From assembly GCA_013350335.1 (NCBI GenBank), contig CM023540.1:53320905-53384904 (forward strand): DNA of 64,000 nt. The letters run 5' to 3'. The notes under the pieces were generated by a model. It was not told where the DNA came from. It saw nothing but the letters and a program-made list of their open reading frames with translations, and did no database searches. The DNA comes from Chimonanthus salicifolius. Lineage: Eukaryota; Streptophyta; Magnoliopsida; Laurales; Calycanthaceae. Position numbers and translations under genes: made by a program. Within the stretch, counting starts at the first letter, position 1, and each line of letters opens with the position of its first letter. Shown piece by piece: positions 44,134 through 55,440 of this stretch.

Positions 44134-44547
44134 TCATTGAGATCTAGGAACAATATCCTCTCCGTGGAGTTTTTGGACAACCACCTTGATCTCGTATACT
44201 ATTTCATCAAGGTCATCCATACTCCTTTCAAGCAAGGAGACTCTTTCATCAAGAGGGATATTCCTTTGTCGATGAGATTCAAACTCTTTTAGAAACACCT
44301 CAGACATACGTGTTTTTTCCTCTTCTAGATCCTCGATTAAGATCACTTCTTTTTCAGCTGCTACGTTGGATTCAACATTTGAGGTAGGGGTCTTTCTGCG
44401 AAGGGTATTCTTTTGAGCAAAGTCGGTAGCGCTAGATTCGAGAACATCCCGTGCGCACCTAGGAGATCTCCTAAGGAAATGGGGTCTGAAAACAAAGATT
44501 TTTCAGGTGGTCGAAGAATGAGATTTAGTTGTCTCCTTTTTCATCAT
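44134..44547 (-). pseudogene. accessory coiled-coil ORF of Sirevirus-like copy 2
   Basis: The minus strand opens with an ATG at 44547 (MMKKETTKSHSSTT), meets one stop near 44505, and runs on to a stop at 44134, 138 codons in all. The first part is basic and Arg-rich (FLRRSPRCARDVLES). The second is an acidic heptad-rich helix (EDLEEEKTRMSEVFLKEFES, then LDERVSLLERSMDDLDEIVY). No membrane segment is visible. Sireviruses often carry an extra 3' ORF whose product has coiled coils; this could be a shortened relative. Copy 1 lacks the block entirely although both flanks are present there. Function is unknown. Confidence 0.6.
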
Positions 44548-44918
44548 GGTTGCTAGGGGAGATCTGACAAGACTGATCCGAACACTAAATCTCAAAAACG
44601 CCGTGATACCCTTACTTTTGGAATTGAAGGAAGCAAAAACCCTAAGGTTTTCAGCTGAGATTTTGCTCCGAAAGGTCCTAATAGCTGGTCTAGGGCACGG
44701 GAGGGGAGAGGGAAATCGCTAGAGCTCAGTTGGAGAAGAAACGACGATTTCGAAACATTATGTCGTTTTTGCAGAAAAAGATATTTTAACTTACTCTTTC
44801 TGATTCACCGACCGGTCGTGACCAACAACCAGCCTGTGTCGACATGTCGATATGTATCGACCTGTCTCCTTTTGCGATTTCCTTCCTTTTCTGAAATCCA
44901 ACAATACCTGTCTGTCTG
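44548..44918 (-). other. upstream leader of the accessory ORF
   Basis: Non-coding. It aligns by eye with 29560-29725 of copy 1 in the opposite direction (AAAACC(T/A)TAGG and ATCACGG words). Dyads of the TCGACCTGTC/GACATGTCGA type appear at 44838-44870. It ends with CTGTCTGTCTG, the target of the Tekay insertion. Confidence 0.6.
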
Positions 44919-45160
44919 TGTAACGTCCCCCTTTTTTCACTTGCCAAAAATCAGAGTATAATTTTTTTTTTAAAAGAATGAAAGAAAGCGGGTTGTCACG
45001 ACGCGAGCTAAGTCCGAGTTTTCAAAACCGGACCCTTAACTGGCCACCTTTACGTGTGCGTGGACTAAGTCCACTTAAACATTTCACACGCTTTACAATA
45101 ATTGCAGAATTAACATGTGAATATGATTCCATTTATCTATTTGACATCAATAAGCAAGGA

Positions 45161-46079
45161 TGTAACGGCCGCCCTTTTTCACCAAAATCAGAGTCTATTT
45201 TTTTTTTTAAGAGTGACAAAGGGCGCGGACGTCACGACGCGAGTTAAGTCTGAGCTTCTAAAACCCGGCCCTTAACTGGCCAACCCTACGTGTGCGTGGA
45301 ACGAAGTCCACGGAGAACGGTTCACAGGTAGAAGTAAGCATCGGGGAACATTTAAACCAAGTGCTGAAAATTATAATAAATTAACTAATTACCTTAGGTT
45401 AATTAATTCCCACCTAATTTAATTCCATTTCTTAACTTCCTTCTATGTATCCACCCATGGTTGACCAAGTCAACCATGGTGGTCGGCCCCACCAAACCTT
45501 GGTCCACACGCCACCTCACTTAGTGAGGTGGAGGTGGGTCCCATTGGACCATGTCACCTTGGTCAACTCATCACCAACTTAGGTGATTCAAATTTCATAA
45601 AGTCCATTCCCACTAGTTGGGCCACCATTGGGCCCATGGCCCAATTACACTCATCCTTATCCATTTATCTTAGAGTTTACATTATCTTGACCGATTGGGT
45701 CCCAAATGGGTATTAAGCCCAATTTGACCATCCTTGGCCCTTTAAGTAAACTTAAATCCAATCCATAATCCATTGGGCCCTAGTTGGGCCTTTGTCCAAA
45801 TTTTGGTCCATTTACCCTCTATTCCATTAGATTTCCAATTTCCACCATTAAAACAAACAATAACCACATATATTTTGATTTACAAATTCCGGGCCATTAC
45901 ATTAATCATTATTGACCAACTAAATGAATTTCATCCAACCCATGGTCCATTGGACCATACTTGGGCCTTTGCCCAAATTTTGATTCACTTAACATTTATT
46001 CCATTAAAATTCTCAATTTCCATCACTAAAATAAATAATAACCACAGATATACTGATTCACAAATTTCGGGTCATTACA
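45161..46079 (-). mobile_element. nested solo LTR with perfect TSD
   Basis: A 919-bp solo LTR: plus strand TGTAACGGCCGCCC ... GGGTCATTACA. AAGGA flanks it exactly (45156-45160 and 46080-46084), and the other Tekay LTR preserves the empty site with one AAGGA. Its first 170 bases match the start of the host LTR (CACGACGCGAGTTAAGTC, CCCTTAACTGGCCAA), so it is a short-LTR relative of the same family. A 140-bp segment is duplicated at its end (45762-45901 and 45940-46079), both copies ending CCATTACA or TCATTACA. Confidence 0.95.
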
Positions 46080-47244
46080 AAGGAAGCCAATCAACATATA
46101 ATTACCTAAAACTTAATTAATATCAAACCATAGCAAAATAATTGTAAGTTATTACAATCCCAAAAATATCAGTTCTCTCAATACATCATTCCAAAATCAA
46201 GCTAAGTAATATAAGAATAAATCTGCCCAAGCTCCTATGTTTGGCTCCCATCATGTCCCATGTCCTTGTCATTTCCTGTTCCATCATCTATAGGGTAGAA
46301 GTAGGGCGTTAGTCAACGCGCCCAGTAGGAATCCCAAGTAGGGTTATGTACACATAGGATCAATATAAAATCAAGATAGAAACATCATATCATGTTTGTA
46401 AAACATCATATAAATAATAAAATAAACCATGCATAATATCCATGTCAAATCATACTTACTTATGCAACATGCCATGGGTGTTAATGCTAAATGATCACTC
46501 ACCCAAATCCATATCCAATGACATCATATAAATAGTTTCCTTGATAAAACATCTTATCAAGGTGTTCCCTTGGCCAATTACATCCGCAGTGTTTTGTGAC
46601 GGCACCACTAGGTCACTATTATACCTCCCCACATATGTTAATCGGAATTACAGATGGAGTGTGGACTCCTCCCTCTGCGCAGGGTTTTAGAACTATTTAC
46701 CCAGGAGCTCTTTGGCCCAGACTACGCCATACCCATTCCTAGTAATCCCGGACAAAGCCAAAATATCAATGGTTCACATAGCTTCATAAATGCTAGTCTC
46801 AAGCCCCAAGTCATGTCCGGACAGTTCATAACTTGGTTTGCTGTCTCATTTATTCCTTCCCATGCCATGCATGAGATATTGTATGCAAATATGCCATTTC
46901 ATTTCAAATCACATGTTATCATTGAAATTCAGTTCATAAAACTTATATCATTTATTTAACCAAAGTAAATCATCATGTTTGGAAATAAAAGCTAGTAACA
47001 TATATATAAGATCCATATGCATCTCAATAAAGTAGGAATCCTACCAACATCCAGTATACTATCATTGTTGTCTTGTGAAGATAATGATAACAATCACGTC
47101 GAAATGAATCGAAACCCTTTTGCGAATCTCTTTACCTTATCACATTCAGCCACACACACACACACACATAATTTCCATCATCCCTTACATCCTTCCAGAT
47201 AGACTGAAACATCTGGAAAATTAATTAAAATTAAACTTTTCAAT

Positions 47245-47750
47245 TCAGTTGACTGAATCATGCCTAGTTTCTGTTCTCTGTCTTACCCGTAGACTTTTAG
47301 TTGACTGAAATATATGTTCAATCGACTGAAACACAACTAATCACTGTATATACTTGACCTGTATCCTTTCAGTCTGCTGAATCATGGATTCAGTCGGCTA
47401 ACTTTGAGTCAAACACGTCTGTATTCTTGGTCAATGTCTTTTCAGTCAACTGAATCAAAGATTCAGTCGGCTGACTTTGGATTAGATCCTTTGTGACTTC
47501 GGCCAGTATAGATTCAGTCGGTTGAATCATCAACCAACAGTTTACGTGTTTGGAAAGTGTATTTTTAGTTGACTGAATACTAGATTCGGTCGGTTGATAT
47601 ACCAATAGACCTCAGATATTTTAATCCAGTGCATGTTCAGTCGACTGAATCACAAGATTCAGTCGGCTGAAACTCCCAGAAACTTCTTTCTGTTTCGACC
47701 AACACCAGTTCAGTCGACTGAATCCCAGATTCATTCGACTGACTGTTTGT
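47245..47750. repeat. palindrome cluster TTCAGTCGACTGAA in the 3' LTR
   Basis: A dozen or so copies of ATTCAGTCGRCTGAATC and close variants occur at uneven spacing. Many occur in close pairs separated by about 5 bases (CTGAATCAAAGATTCAGTCG), which makes larger hairpins possible. The same cluster is present in the other LTR at 58438-58940. Confidence 0.9.
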
Positions 47751-48989
47751 CTGTCTTCTTTGTTTGCATGTATGGCTCGACCCTTCTTCATGAAATCCAT
47801 TCCTTATCACTTTTAAACATAGATAATATCATTCATATACTCTTAGTGAGTTTACTCTACCCTTTAGCCAAAGCTAAGATCTTTTCATAATCATTCCAAC
47901 CTTTGTACCATTATAACATGGTTTTGGATCCAATCCTTTGATTGTTTGTATTCAACTCATATCCATTCCTGGAGTAGAAGAGGCAACTCCATGGCCCTAT
48001 AATAGTTTGGCCAGCCCTTTCAATCCAATATGGAACCCATAGGTTCGGCCACACCATCGCCAAAACTATGACTTCCCTTGTTCTTAATTCCATATTGTTT
48101 TACTTTACACATACCTTCTCTCCCGTCTCCTTCATTTCTTTGGTCTGTCATCTTCTTCCTTAGTCCTTCTTCCTCCTTCATTGCGCTTCGATTTTCTCCA
48201 AGTGTAGAGATGGAAACGGAAAATGAAGATGAGAGAAATCTTTTGGTGTGCAAGAGATGGAGTTCGGCCCAGGGATGTGGTGTGCCCCTTGGGTTGTGTC
48301 TCTTGTATAACAGTCCAACCCTTCCACTTCCCCTCATTAAGGTTGTATCTAACCAAGGTGTCTCTTGGCTTAACCAAGGAGACCCTTGGCTTAAGCCAAG
48401 ACGACTCTTTGTCTTCTGATGTGTGCATTGATTTCTTAGCCATTGAGATGGAAACCTTCCATCTTCCCAACTCAACTCAATTAATTTATCTTGAACTCAT
48501 TCATGGTTGAGCAAGTCAACCATGACTTAGCCGACCATGCATGTGGTGACTTGGTCACCACATGGCACGTGGGTCCTATCTTAGCCATATTGTTTGATGA
48601 CGTGGCACCTTGTCTAGTTGGCTTCCATGCATGCCACATGGCAATGCCACATCACCCACATGCCACTTCACTTGATGAGGTGGATTTAATGTATTGGGTT
48701 TTAATTGGGTAGCTGACCCAATTACTTTGAAATTAAGTTTACTACGACCCATTGGGTGCCAATTGGATAATTGACCCATTTCTTTACATTTACCCAATTA
48801 CTTTAAAATCAAACCTACCCATGATCCATTGGTCTTAATTGGGTAATTGACTCAACTCCTTACCCATCTAAGGTCCATTTCAGCTCTTTAAATTTCAAAT
48901 TCCATTGAATCACAATTTAAATGAACCGTTTCAATATATATTTATGTAATGAAAATCCGGGGTGTTACAATATTACCCTTTTTTGAAAT

Positions 48990-49404
48990 TTTCGTCCCGA
49001 AAATCGAGCAAAGTGGGGTTTCAAACAAATTACACAAATAACTCAGGATGAGCTGCTCTCATTTCTAATTCAAGTTCCCAAGTGGCTTCCTCATTACCAT
49101 GTCAGTCCCAAACCATCTTGACGAACGAAATTGCTCGGTTCCACAACACCCTTTGTTCCGTCTCAATCACTCTGACAGGCCTTTCGACGTAAGACACGTT
49201 GCTTTACACTTCTATGTCTTGCACATTCAGCACGTGCAATGGATCAAGATTGTACTTCCTCAACATAGAAATATGAAACACATCGTGTAGTGATGACAAC
49301 TGTGGAGGGAGTATCAAACGATATGCTACTTCCCCCACCCTCTCATGAATTGGAAATGGTCCCACAAATCTGGGTGACAGCTTCCCTTTCTTTCCAAATC
49401 TCAC
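48990..49404 (-). pseudogene. Tekay integrase C-terminal domain and chromodomain
   Basis: The minus strand reads MRFGKKGKLSPRFVGPFPIH, then VAYRLILPPQLSSLHDVFHI and SMLRKYNLDPLHVL, the SH3-like end of integrase. After a frameshift it shows EEATWELELEMR near 49060-49100, the typical chromodomain helix. The chromodomain recognises histone marks and steers insertion in chromoviruses. Decayed by frame breaks. Confidence 0.9.
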
Positions 49405-50384
49405 GTGTCCCTTTCATGGCCAGTCCTTCAAGAACACTAAGTCTCCCACTTCAAACTCAAGGAATCTCCTTCTCTTGTCAGCGTAGCTCTTCTGACGACT
49501 CTGTTCAGTGAGCAGATGTTATCAAATTCCTTTAATATGTTCTATGGTCTCTGCAACTAGCTGAGGTCCAATAAGTGCAGGCTCTCCGGCCTCTGTCCAA
49601 CACACTGGTGATCTACAAGGTCTACCATACAACGCCTCAAATGGAGCCATCTTGACGCTTGCCTGGTAACAGTTGTTGTATGAGAACTCAAACAGTGGTA
49701 GATGATCTTCCCAACCACCCTTGAAGTCTAGCATGCAAGCTCTCAGCATATCCTCCAATGTTTGTATGGTGTGTTCCGACTGTCCGTCGATTTGTGGATG
49801 GAAAGGTGTGTTGATTAACAAGTTGGTCCCCAAAGCCGACTGCATATGCTGCCACACTCTACCGGTGAATCGGCCATCTCTGTTGGACACAATAGTCCTG
49901 GGGATACCATGTAACCTGATGATATCCTTGATATACCGTCATCCCAAAGTCTCAGACGAATCTGTCATCTTGATTGGAAGAAAATGTGTAGACTTGGTCA
50001 GACGATCCACCACAACCCATATAACGTCGTTACCTTTTGAAGACCTTGGCAATCCTGTCACAAAGTCCATGGAAATATGTTCCCATTTCCATTCGGGTAC
50101 AGGTAGAGCTTTGAGCAATCCTGGTAGCTTCTGATGTTCTGTCTTGACTTGCTAACAAGTAAAGCAATGAGAAACAAAATCAGCTGCATCTCTTTTAAGT
50201 CCATGCCACCAATAAGGTCTTTTCAGATGATGGTACATTTTGGTGCTACCCGGATGAATAGAGAGTTTTGTTTAATGAGTTTCGATCAACAACTCTCTTC
50301 TGCAGTTTTGAGGCACATATGTCCTGCCTCGGAAGAAGAGACCTTGTCCAGGTCGTAATTCCCATTCAGGTATGACCTCACCAG
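49405..50384 (-). pseudogene. Tekay integrase, zinc and catalytic domains
   Basis: Minus strand from 50384: EWELRPGQGLFFRGRTYVPQ and NCRRELLIETH, then a zinc-binding H-H-C-C region (HPGSTKMYHHLKRPYWWHGL ... ADFVSHCFTC), then [20 protein letters not shown] with the first Asp. The second Asp region reads TIVSNRDGRFTGRVWQHMQ, where the usual S-D-R-D has become S-N-R-D. QIDGQSEHTIQTLEDMLRAC carries the Glu region. The 122-codon frame at 49522-49890 is the best preserved part. Stops elsewhere, and a solo LTR cuts it off from RNase H. Confidence 0.92.
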
Positions 50385-51094
50385 TGTAACACCCAGCCCT
50401 TTTCACTCTAATTTTCAGAGTTTTTTTTTTTTTAATAATCATGTGATCGGGGCGGAGTGTCACGACGCGAGTTAAGTTCGGATCTCTAAATCCGACCCTT
50501 AACTGGCCAAGCCCATGTGCGTATGAACTAAGTCCATAAAACTGATCCGCACATGGTATATATATAACTTGCGGAATTAACTTAGTCTTATTCTAACTGA
50601 GGTTGTAATAGAACCTATGACTATTCCAATTTTTCCAATATTAGATAGCGAAGTACATAATCTTATTCTCCAAAATTACTAACTAATATTAATCTACCAT
50701 TCAATCCAACCATCCAAAATAAACCAATCCACAGCATCTACTTATCTACTTATTACATGCCAACAAATCTAGTTACCAAATTACATTGTCCAAATAATTC
50801 AAATAACACATCCATGAATAGTCCATTCAAAATCATTCAAACCGCCCGAGTTTCCGTGCTTGGTCCTCTTCTCCAACCACGTTCTTTCCTTTCCCTACAT
50901 CATCCACTAAGGATATAGATAGGGCGTTAGATCAACGCGCCCAGTAGTGTTTCCGAATAGGGCTACCACATGGTTAGTCAAAATCATGCAAATAATATAA
51001 TAATAATACATGTGAGACAAAATTCCATAAAAACATGCTATGTATGAAACGAACATGTAATGAGTCCCACCCATCACCATTCAACATAGCCATC

Positions 51095-51246
51095 ACTTGA
51101 CGGGATTCTCATCGTCAAGGTAACCCACAATGGTCTTTCGGACACCCCGACAGAGTGTGGCCTCCGGATTCCTCCTGATGGGATTCTCATCATCAGGGTA
51201 CCCCACAGTGGTCTTTCGGACGCCCCGACGGAGTGTGGCCTCCGGT
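51095..51246. repeat. two-copy 78-bp tandem repeat
   Basis: GATTCTCATCRTCARGGTAM and CCCACARTGGTCTTTCGGAC, then CCCCGACRGAGTGTGGCCTC, occur twice in succession with few changes. It lies within the solo LTR, just upstream of the hairpin array on the plus strand. Confidence 0.85.
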
Positions 51247-51653
51247 TACAACACCATCATCCCATGCCATGCATGAGATCTCTATGCAAACATGTCATTT
51301 AGAAACATAACTTTACAAACATATAAGTTATCGAAATCAACGTAAAACAACATATGGAATAGTGGTTACAATAAAGGTAGGAAACCTACTGAAGAATCAC
51401 TTCAGCGTCCGTTCTTTCTTAGGCTTTATCTGGTCACGACTCGTTTGTCGTTCAACTCTCGTCACCTTGTGATAAATAATCAGTAAATCATATTGTCACT
51501 TAAATGTCCATTCACATATAAGACCCAAAACATCTTGATTTGGTCCTTCTTTCAAGTCCTTCCATTATTGCCCATATTTACAATTTTTTTTTTTGCCATT
51601 GGTTCCAACCAATCTACTTAGTCATCCAATCTTTAATCCACCAAACTTACTCC

Positions 51654-52799
51654 ATGGGGTTCGGCCATACATTTGGCCGAACCCAATGGTTCTTTTATCC
51701 ATTACCATATGGTTCTCCATTAGGGTATTTTAAACCTTTTAAATCAACATAGAACCATTACCAACTACTACTCATAAGTTTAGCCTATTTAACCCATTCA
51801 CCATGAATTAGCATAAAGTCCATCAACGTGCGTGGTTATTTACTGATATTAAGTACATAGATACATACATGATTCTTGAGTCAAAATCATAGAACCCAAT
51901 TAGTAAGCATAACCATATATAAACCAAATAAAAACCATAAAGTAACCCATGGGGTTCGGCCACTCACATGGCCGAACCTCATGGTTCTTTGAATCCAATT
52001 CTTCTAATGATCTTTCATCATTTATCATGTATCTTAGGCATAAAAACAGCAACCATAATTCTATTTAAAATCCTATAGAAACCCCATGGTATTGCGTGGT
52101 TTCTAACTCTTTAATTTCACAACAATCATCAATCTCTTTCATGGGGTTCGGCCATTCAAGTTGGCCGAACCCTATGTCCATGAATTGGTCCTTCAAACAT
52201 GCATTAGGTGCTATTTAAATCATGCAATATCAGTACCCTTTTACTGCCTTTATACCTCTTAGAAACCCTCTTTTAAACATGTATTTTAAATCTAATAACA
52301 TATGTAAAAACAGTCCCAACGTGCATGGTTTTAAATTTCAAAAACCATACACACTAATCAACTTTTTCCATGGGGTTCGGCCACCCAAAGTGGCCGAACC
52401 CAATGGTCCATTTCCACTCCTTTAATCCACTGATTTAGACTATATAAACTTCAGTCCTTGATGACCTTCAAGTCCATGTTTTAACCTTTTTAAACATACA
52501 TTTTATGTCCAATAAAACATCTAAAAACAGTCCTATACTTGTATGGTTTTAAATTCCAAAAACCATCCAAACCAACCAATTGTTTCCATGGGGTTCGGTC
52601 ATCCAAAGTGGCCGAACTCCATGTTCTCAATTTCCATCCTTTAAACCTTGTCATCACACTTTAAAACCTTACTTATTTCGGCCACAAAATGACCCCAAAA
52701 ATCAGTCCATAAAACCCATGGTTTTCATGTTTCCAAAACATGAAAACCATGAAATCTTTTACATGGGGTTCGGCCCTCCATGGTGGCCGAACCCAATGG
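51654..52799. repeat. array of six GGGTTCGGCC hairpins in about 200-bp units
   Basis: Six sites carry ATGGGGTTCGGCC, 8-10 spacer bases, then GGCCGAACCCMATGG: 51654-51689, 51949-51984, 52141-52176, 52369-52406, 52586-52622 and 52762-52799. Successive starts are 295, 192, 228, 217 and 176 bases apart. Between them TTTTAAACATGYATTTTA and AAAAACCATRCA words also recur, so each hairpin is part of a degenerate larger unit. Stems are 12-15 bp. Confidence 0.9.
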
Positions 52800-54021
52800 T
52801 TATTTTCACCATTTTAAATCCTCCATAATCAAGGTTAAATATTGGTGTATTCGTCCATGACCATGGCCCAATACATCCCCTACTTGTTTTATGTTTTTAA
52901 ACCAAAAAATCATAAAGATACTTACCAAATTTTCCAAACTTCCTCCTTGTCTTTGATCCTTGTTTTCTCCCTTTTATTTCTTCTTTTCTTTTGCTGTTTT
53001 GTGCTTGAATATTTGATGCCAAAACCTCTGCTGTTCCAGCCAAGAAGAACAACGAATTGGAGAGAGGAGAGAGGGAGAGAGAGATGAGGAAAATCTTAGG
53101 CTTTGCAATGATAAATTGGCCAAGTGATGGTGTTCATTGGTTTTGTATTTTAGCCATCAACACCCCTCCACTTCCTCATCAACTCATGCACAAAACGATG
53201 GGCATTGGGTGCCCTCCAAGGCACCCCTTGGCAGCTACCCATGCAGCCATTCAAATTCCCAAGCAACTCACCTCAAACCCATGCATTTCATTAACCATTC
53301 ACCATGGAACGCACCAAAACAATTCCCCAACGTGTGGGACTTGTTTTGGTTGGTTTGAGACCAGCCAACCTCTTCAAATTCCCATTAAACTCACTGATTT
53401 ACAGTCCCTTGGATTTCCATTTTGACTCACCCAACTCAAGATATTTTTATTCCAACCCAACTCATCACATTTAATGCTCCATCTTTGAGTCAACTCTTTT
53501 TTTAATTTAGACTCACTCCAAATCAGTCCTACTCAAGCTGAATTATCTCACACTTGAGTTCCATTGAGGGCCCACACGGTCATCCGTGGTCAAACTAGTC
53601 AACCTGACCCGTTGGGTCCACTTTTGGCTCCTTGACCAGTTTTTGACTCCATGACCCAATTATGGGTATTTTGGTCATTTGTAATTGGTTTTTGCATATG
53701 GATCAGGCCTACCCATTTCTTCTCTACTTGATTTCCAATGAAATAAGCTTAACCCCATTTAATTTAAATTCACAAAACGGTCAAATCATCCATTTTGACC
53801 CGATGGGTCCCATTTGGGCCCTTTGACCCATTTAGCCATTTTTGACCCAAATGATGAAAATTACCCAACCAGTCAAACTTAACATTCATAATATGCTCAT
53901 ATGATTTTAATTTGAGCAATGGGTCCCACTATTTCCTTTCTTCACATCGCAAAATAATTAATTTAACAACTCAGGGGCATTTTGGTAATTTTCCATTTCA
54001 TTGAGAAATTGGGGTGTTACA

Positions 54022-55110
54022 ACCAGTAGACATCTTGGCCCATATTTCTTCCACTTCCAGATCTGTCCACTGTTCCTGCTTAAACTTGGAAACCATGCTG
54101 GACCGTACCATCAGATTATACATACTCCCACGGCCTTTGATGTACAAATTGAATTCTCGGATGATCTTCAGCATTTCCCATTCTTTCATGATTAGGCTAG
54201 CCACAGTTGCATGTGACATGCGACTGAGGGCATCCGCCACTTTGTTCGCCTTGCCAGGATGATATTGCAATGCAAACTCGTAATCTTGCAGGTACTCCAT
54301 CCATCTGTGTTGTCTCATGTTGAGTTCTTTCTAATCGAACAGATACTTTACGCTCTTATGGTAAGAAAACACTTCAAATTTCTCACCATATAGATAGTGT
54401 CTCCAGCTTTTAAGAACGAAGACCACTACAGCTAATTCCAGATCATGTGTGGGATAGTTGCGTTCATGAATTTTCAGTTGCCTGGAACCGTATGCCGCTA
54501 TATGATGACTTTGAGTGAGAGAGCACCCAACTCCTTCTCCTGAAGCATCACAAAATACTTCATATCCCTTGCCTCTTTCCGGCAAGATCAGAATAGGAGC
54601 AGTCATAAGTTTCTGTTTCAGGTCTTCGAACCTTTGATTGCACATATCAAACCATTCAAATTTGACTCTTTTCTGGGTTAGTCGGGTGAGTGGAGCCGCA
54701 ATCATGGAGAAGTCCATAATAAACTTCCAATAGTAGCCAGCCAGTCCTAGAAAGCTACGGATTTCGGTCACATTCTTCGGAGCTTTCCAGTCTCTAATCG
54801 CTGCCACTTTAGCAGGGTCCACGGCTATTCCTTCCGCTGATATGACATGTCCTAAGACGTTGACCTCAAATAGCCAGAACTCGCACTTTCTTGCTTTGTC
54901 GTATAACTGAGTCTTCTTCAAAGTGTCCAAGACTATCGTCAGATGCTCACCATGCTCCTCCTGACTGGTGGATTAAATCAGGATATCGTCAATAAAAACA
55001 ATCACGAACTTATCCAGATAAGGACGAAAAATTCTTTTCATCAAGTCCATGAACACGGCTGGTACATTTGTGTGTCCAAATGGCATGACTACATATTCAT
55101 TTTCCCTCGA
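54022..55110 (-). pseudogene. Tekay RT C-terminal part and RNase H
   Basis: Minus strand from about 55105: [20 protein letters not shown], then [13 protein letters not shown] (catalytic FIDD) followed by a stop, then the 199-codon frame 54331-54930 with [60 protein letters not shown] and [20 protein letters not shown]. The RNase H end continues at 53998-54318 with LQYHPGKANKVADALSRMSH and reaches the solo LTR border. The conserved RT blocks before MPFG are missing: protease sequence joins nearly directly at 55110. Confidence 0.93.
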
Positions 55111-55440
55111 GTGACCAAAATATTACTCTGCGAAGATGATAGTCAATGCCGGCCTGGAAGTTAGCCAACCAATCCATGCCAAATATGATATCGTATTATT
55201 TCATCTCCACTACCAGATAGTTGAATTTAAATCTGAACCCAGCAAGTTTAGTGTCTATGGAAGTGTAGATCAGGCCCAATGATGTGTCTCAAATTGGGGA
55301 TACAATAGTAAGTGCAGTAGACAATTGTTGTACTAGAGTACCAGTAGCAGTTATGAAGGTAGCAGATATAAAGGAGTGGGATGCTCCTAAATCAAATAAT
55401 ACAAAGGCATATGAACTACCAACTACTGCCATACCTTGAA
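55111..55440 (-). pseudogene. Tekay aspartic protease (altered active site)
   Basis: The minus strand reads AVVGSSYAFVLFDLGASHSF, where the usual D-S/T-G active site is D-L-G, then YDIIFGMDWLANFQAGIDY, the closing flap block. Two stops lie between. The sequence then jumps to the RT MPFG region, which implies a deletion of roughly 200 codons of RT. The protease would have matured Gag-Pol. Confidence 0.88.

Larger units (their letters stand above)
44919..48969 (-). repeat. 3' LTR of the Tekay element (with nested solo LTR)
   Basis: On the minus strand it begins TGTAACACCCCGGATTTTC and ends GGGGGACGTTACA. Without the nested 919-bp LTR and its 5-bp duplication it is 3127 bp. Colinear with 56981-60039, which shows the uninterrupted site CAATAAGCAAGGAAGCCAAT. 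Contains a (CA)n run at 47151-47168 and a palindrome cluster at 47245-47750. Confidence 0.95.
50385..54021 (-). mobile_element. solo LTR of 3.6 kb with perfect TSD inside Tekay pol
   Basis: Plus strand TGTAACACCCAGCCC ... GGGGTGTTACA, 3637 bp. ACCAG flanks both ends exactly (50380-50384 and 54022-54026). Its first 170 bases match the other Tekay-type LTRs (TGTCACGACGCGAGTTAAGT, CCCTTAACTGGCCAAG), but the rest has diverged, so it is another subfamily. It holds a two-copy 78-bp tandem repeat (51095-51246) and six GGGTTCGGCC hairpins at 51654-52799. Open frames inside it, such as 53057-53425, are not supported as genes. Confidence 0.95.

Noticed and set aside
47245..47750. Clustered short palindromic repeats that resemble a CRISPR array at first sight
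   Set aside because: Spacing is irregular, units degenerate, no cas genes, and the host is a plant LTR.
48020..48475. A 151-codon minus frame and a 113-codon plus frame, both repeated at 59214-59669 and 59272-59625
   Set aside because: Conserved only because they lie in the two LTR copies of one element. They overlap on both strands and match no protein family.
53057..53425. 122-codon plus frame in the 3.6 kb solo LTR
   Set aside because: Inside a bounded LTR with TSD; sequence is low-complexity Pro/His/Asn without family match.
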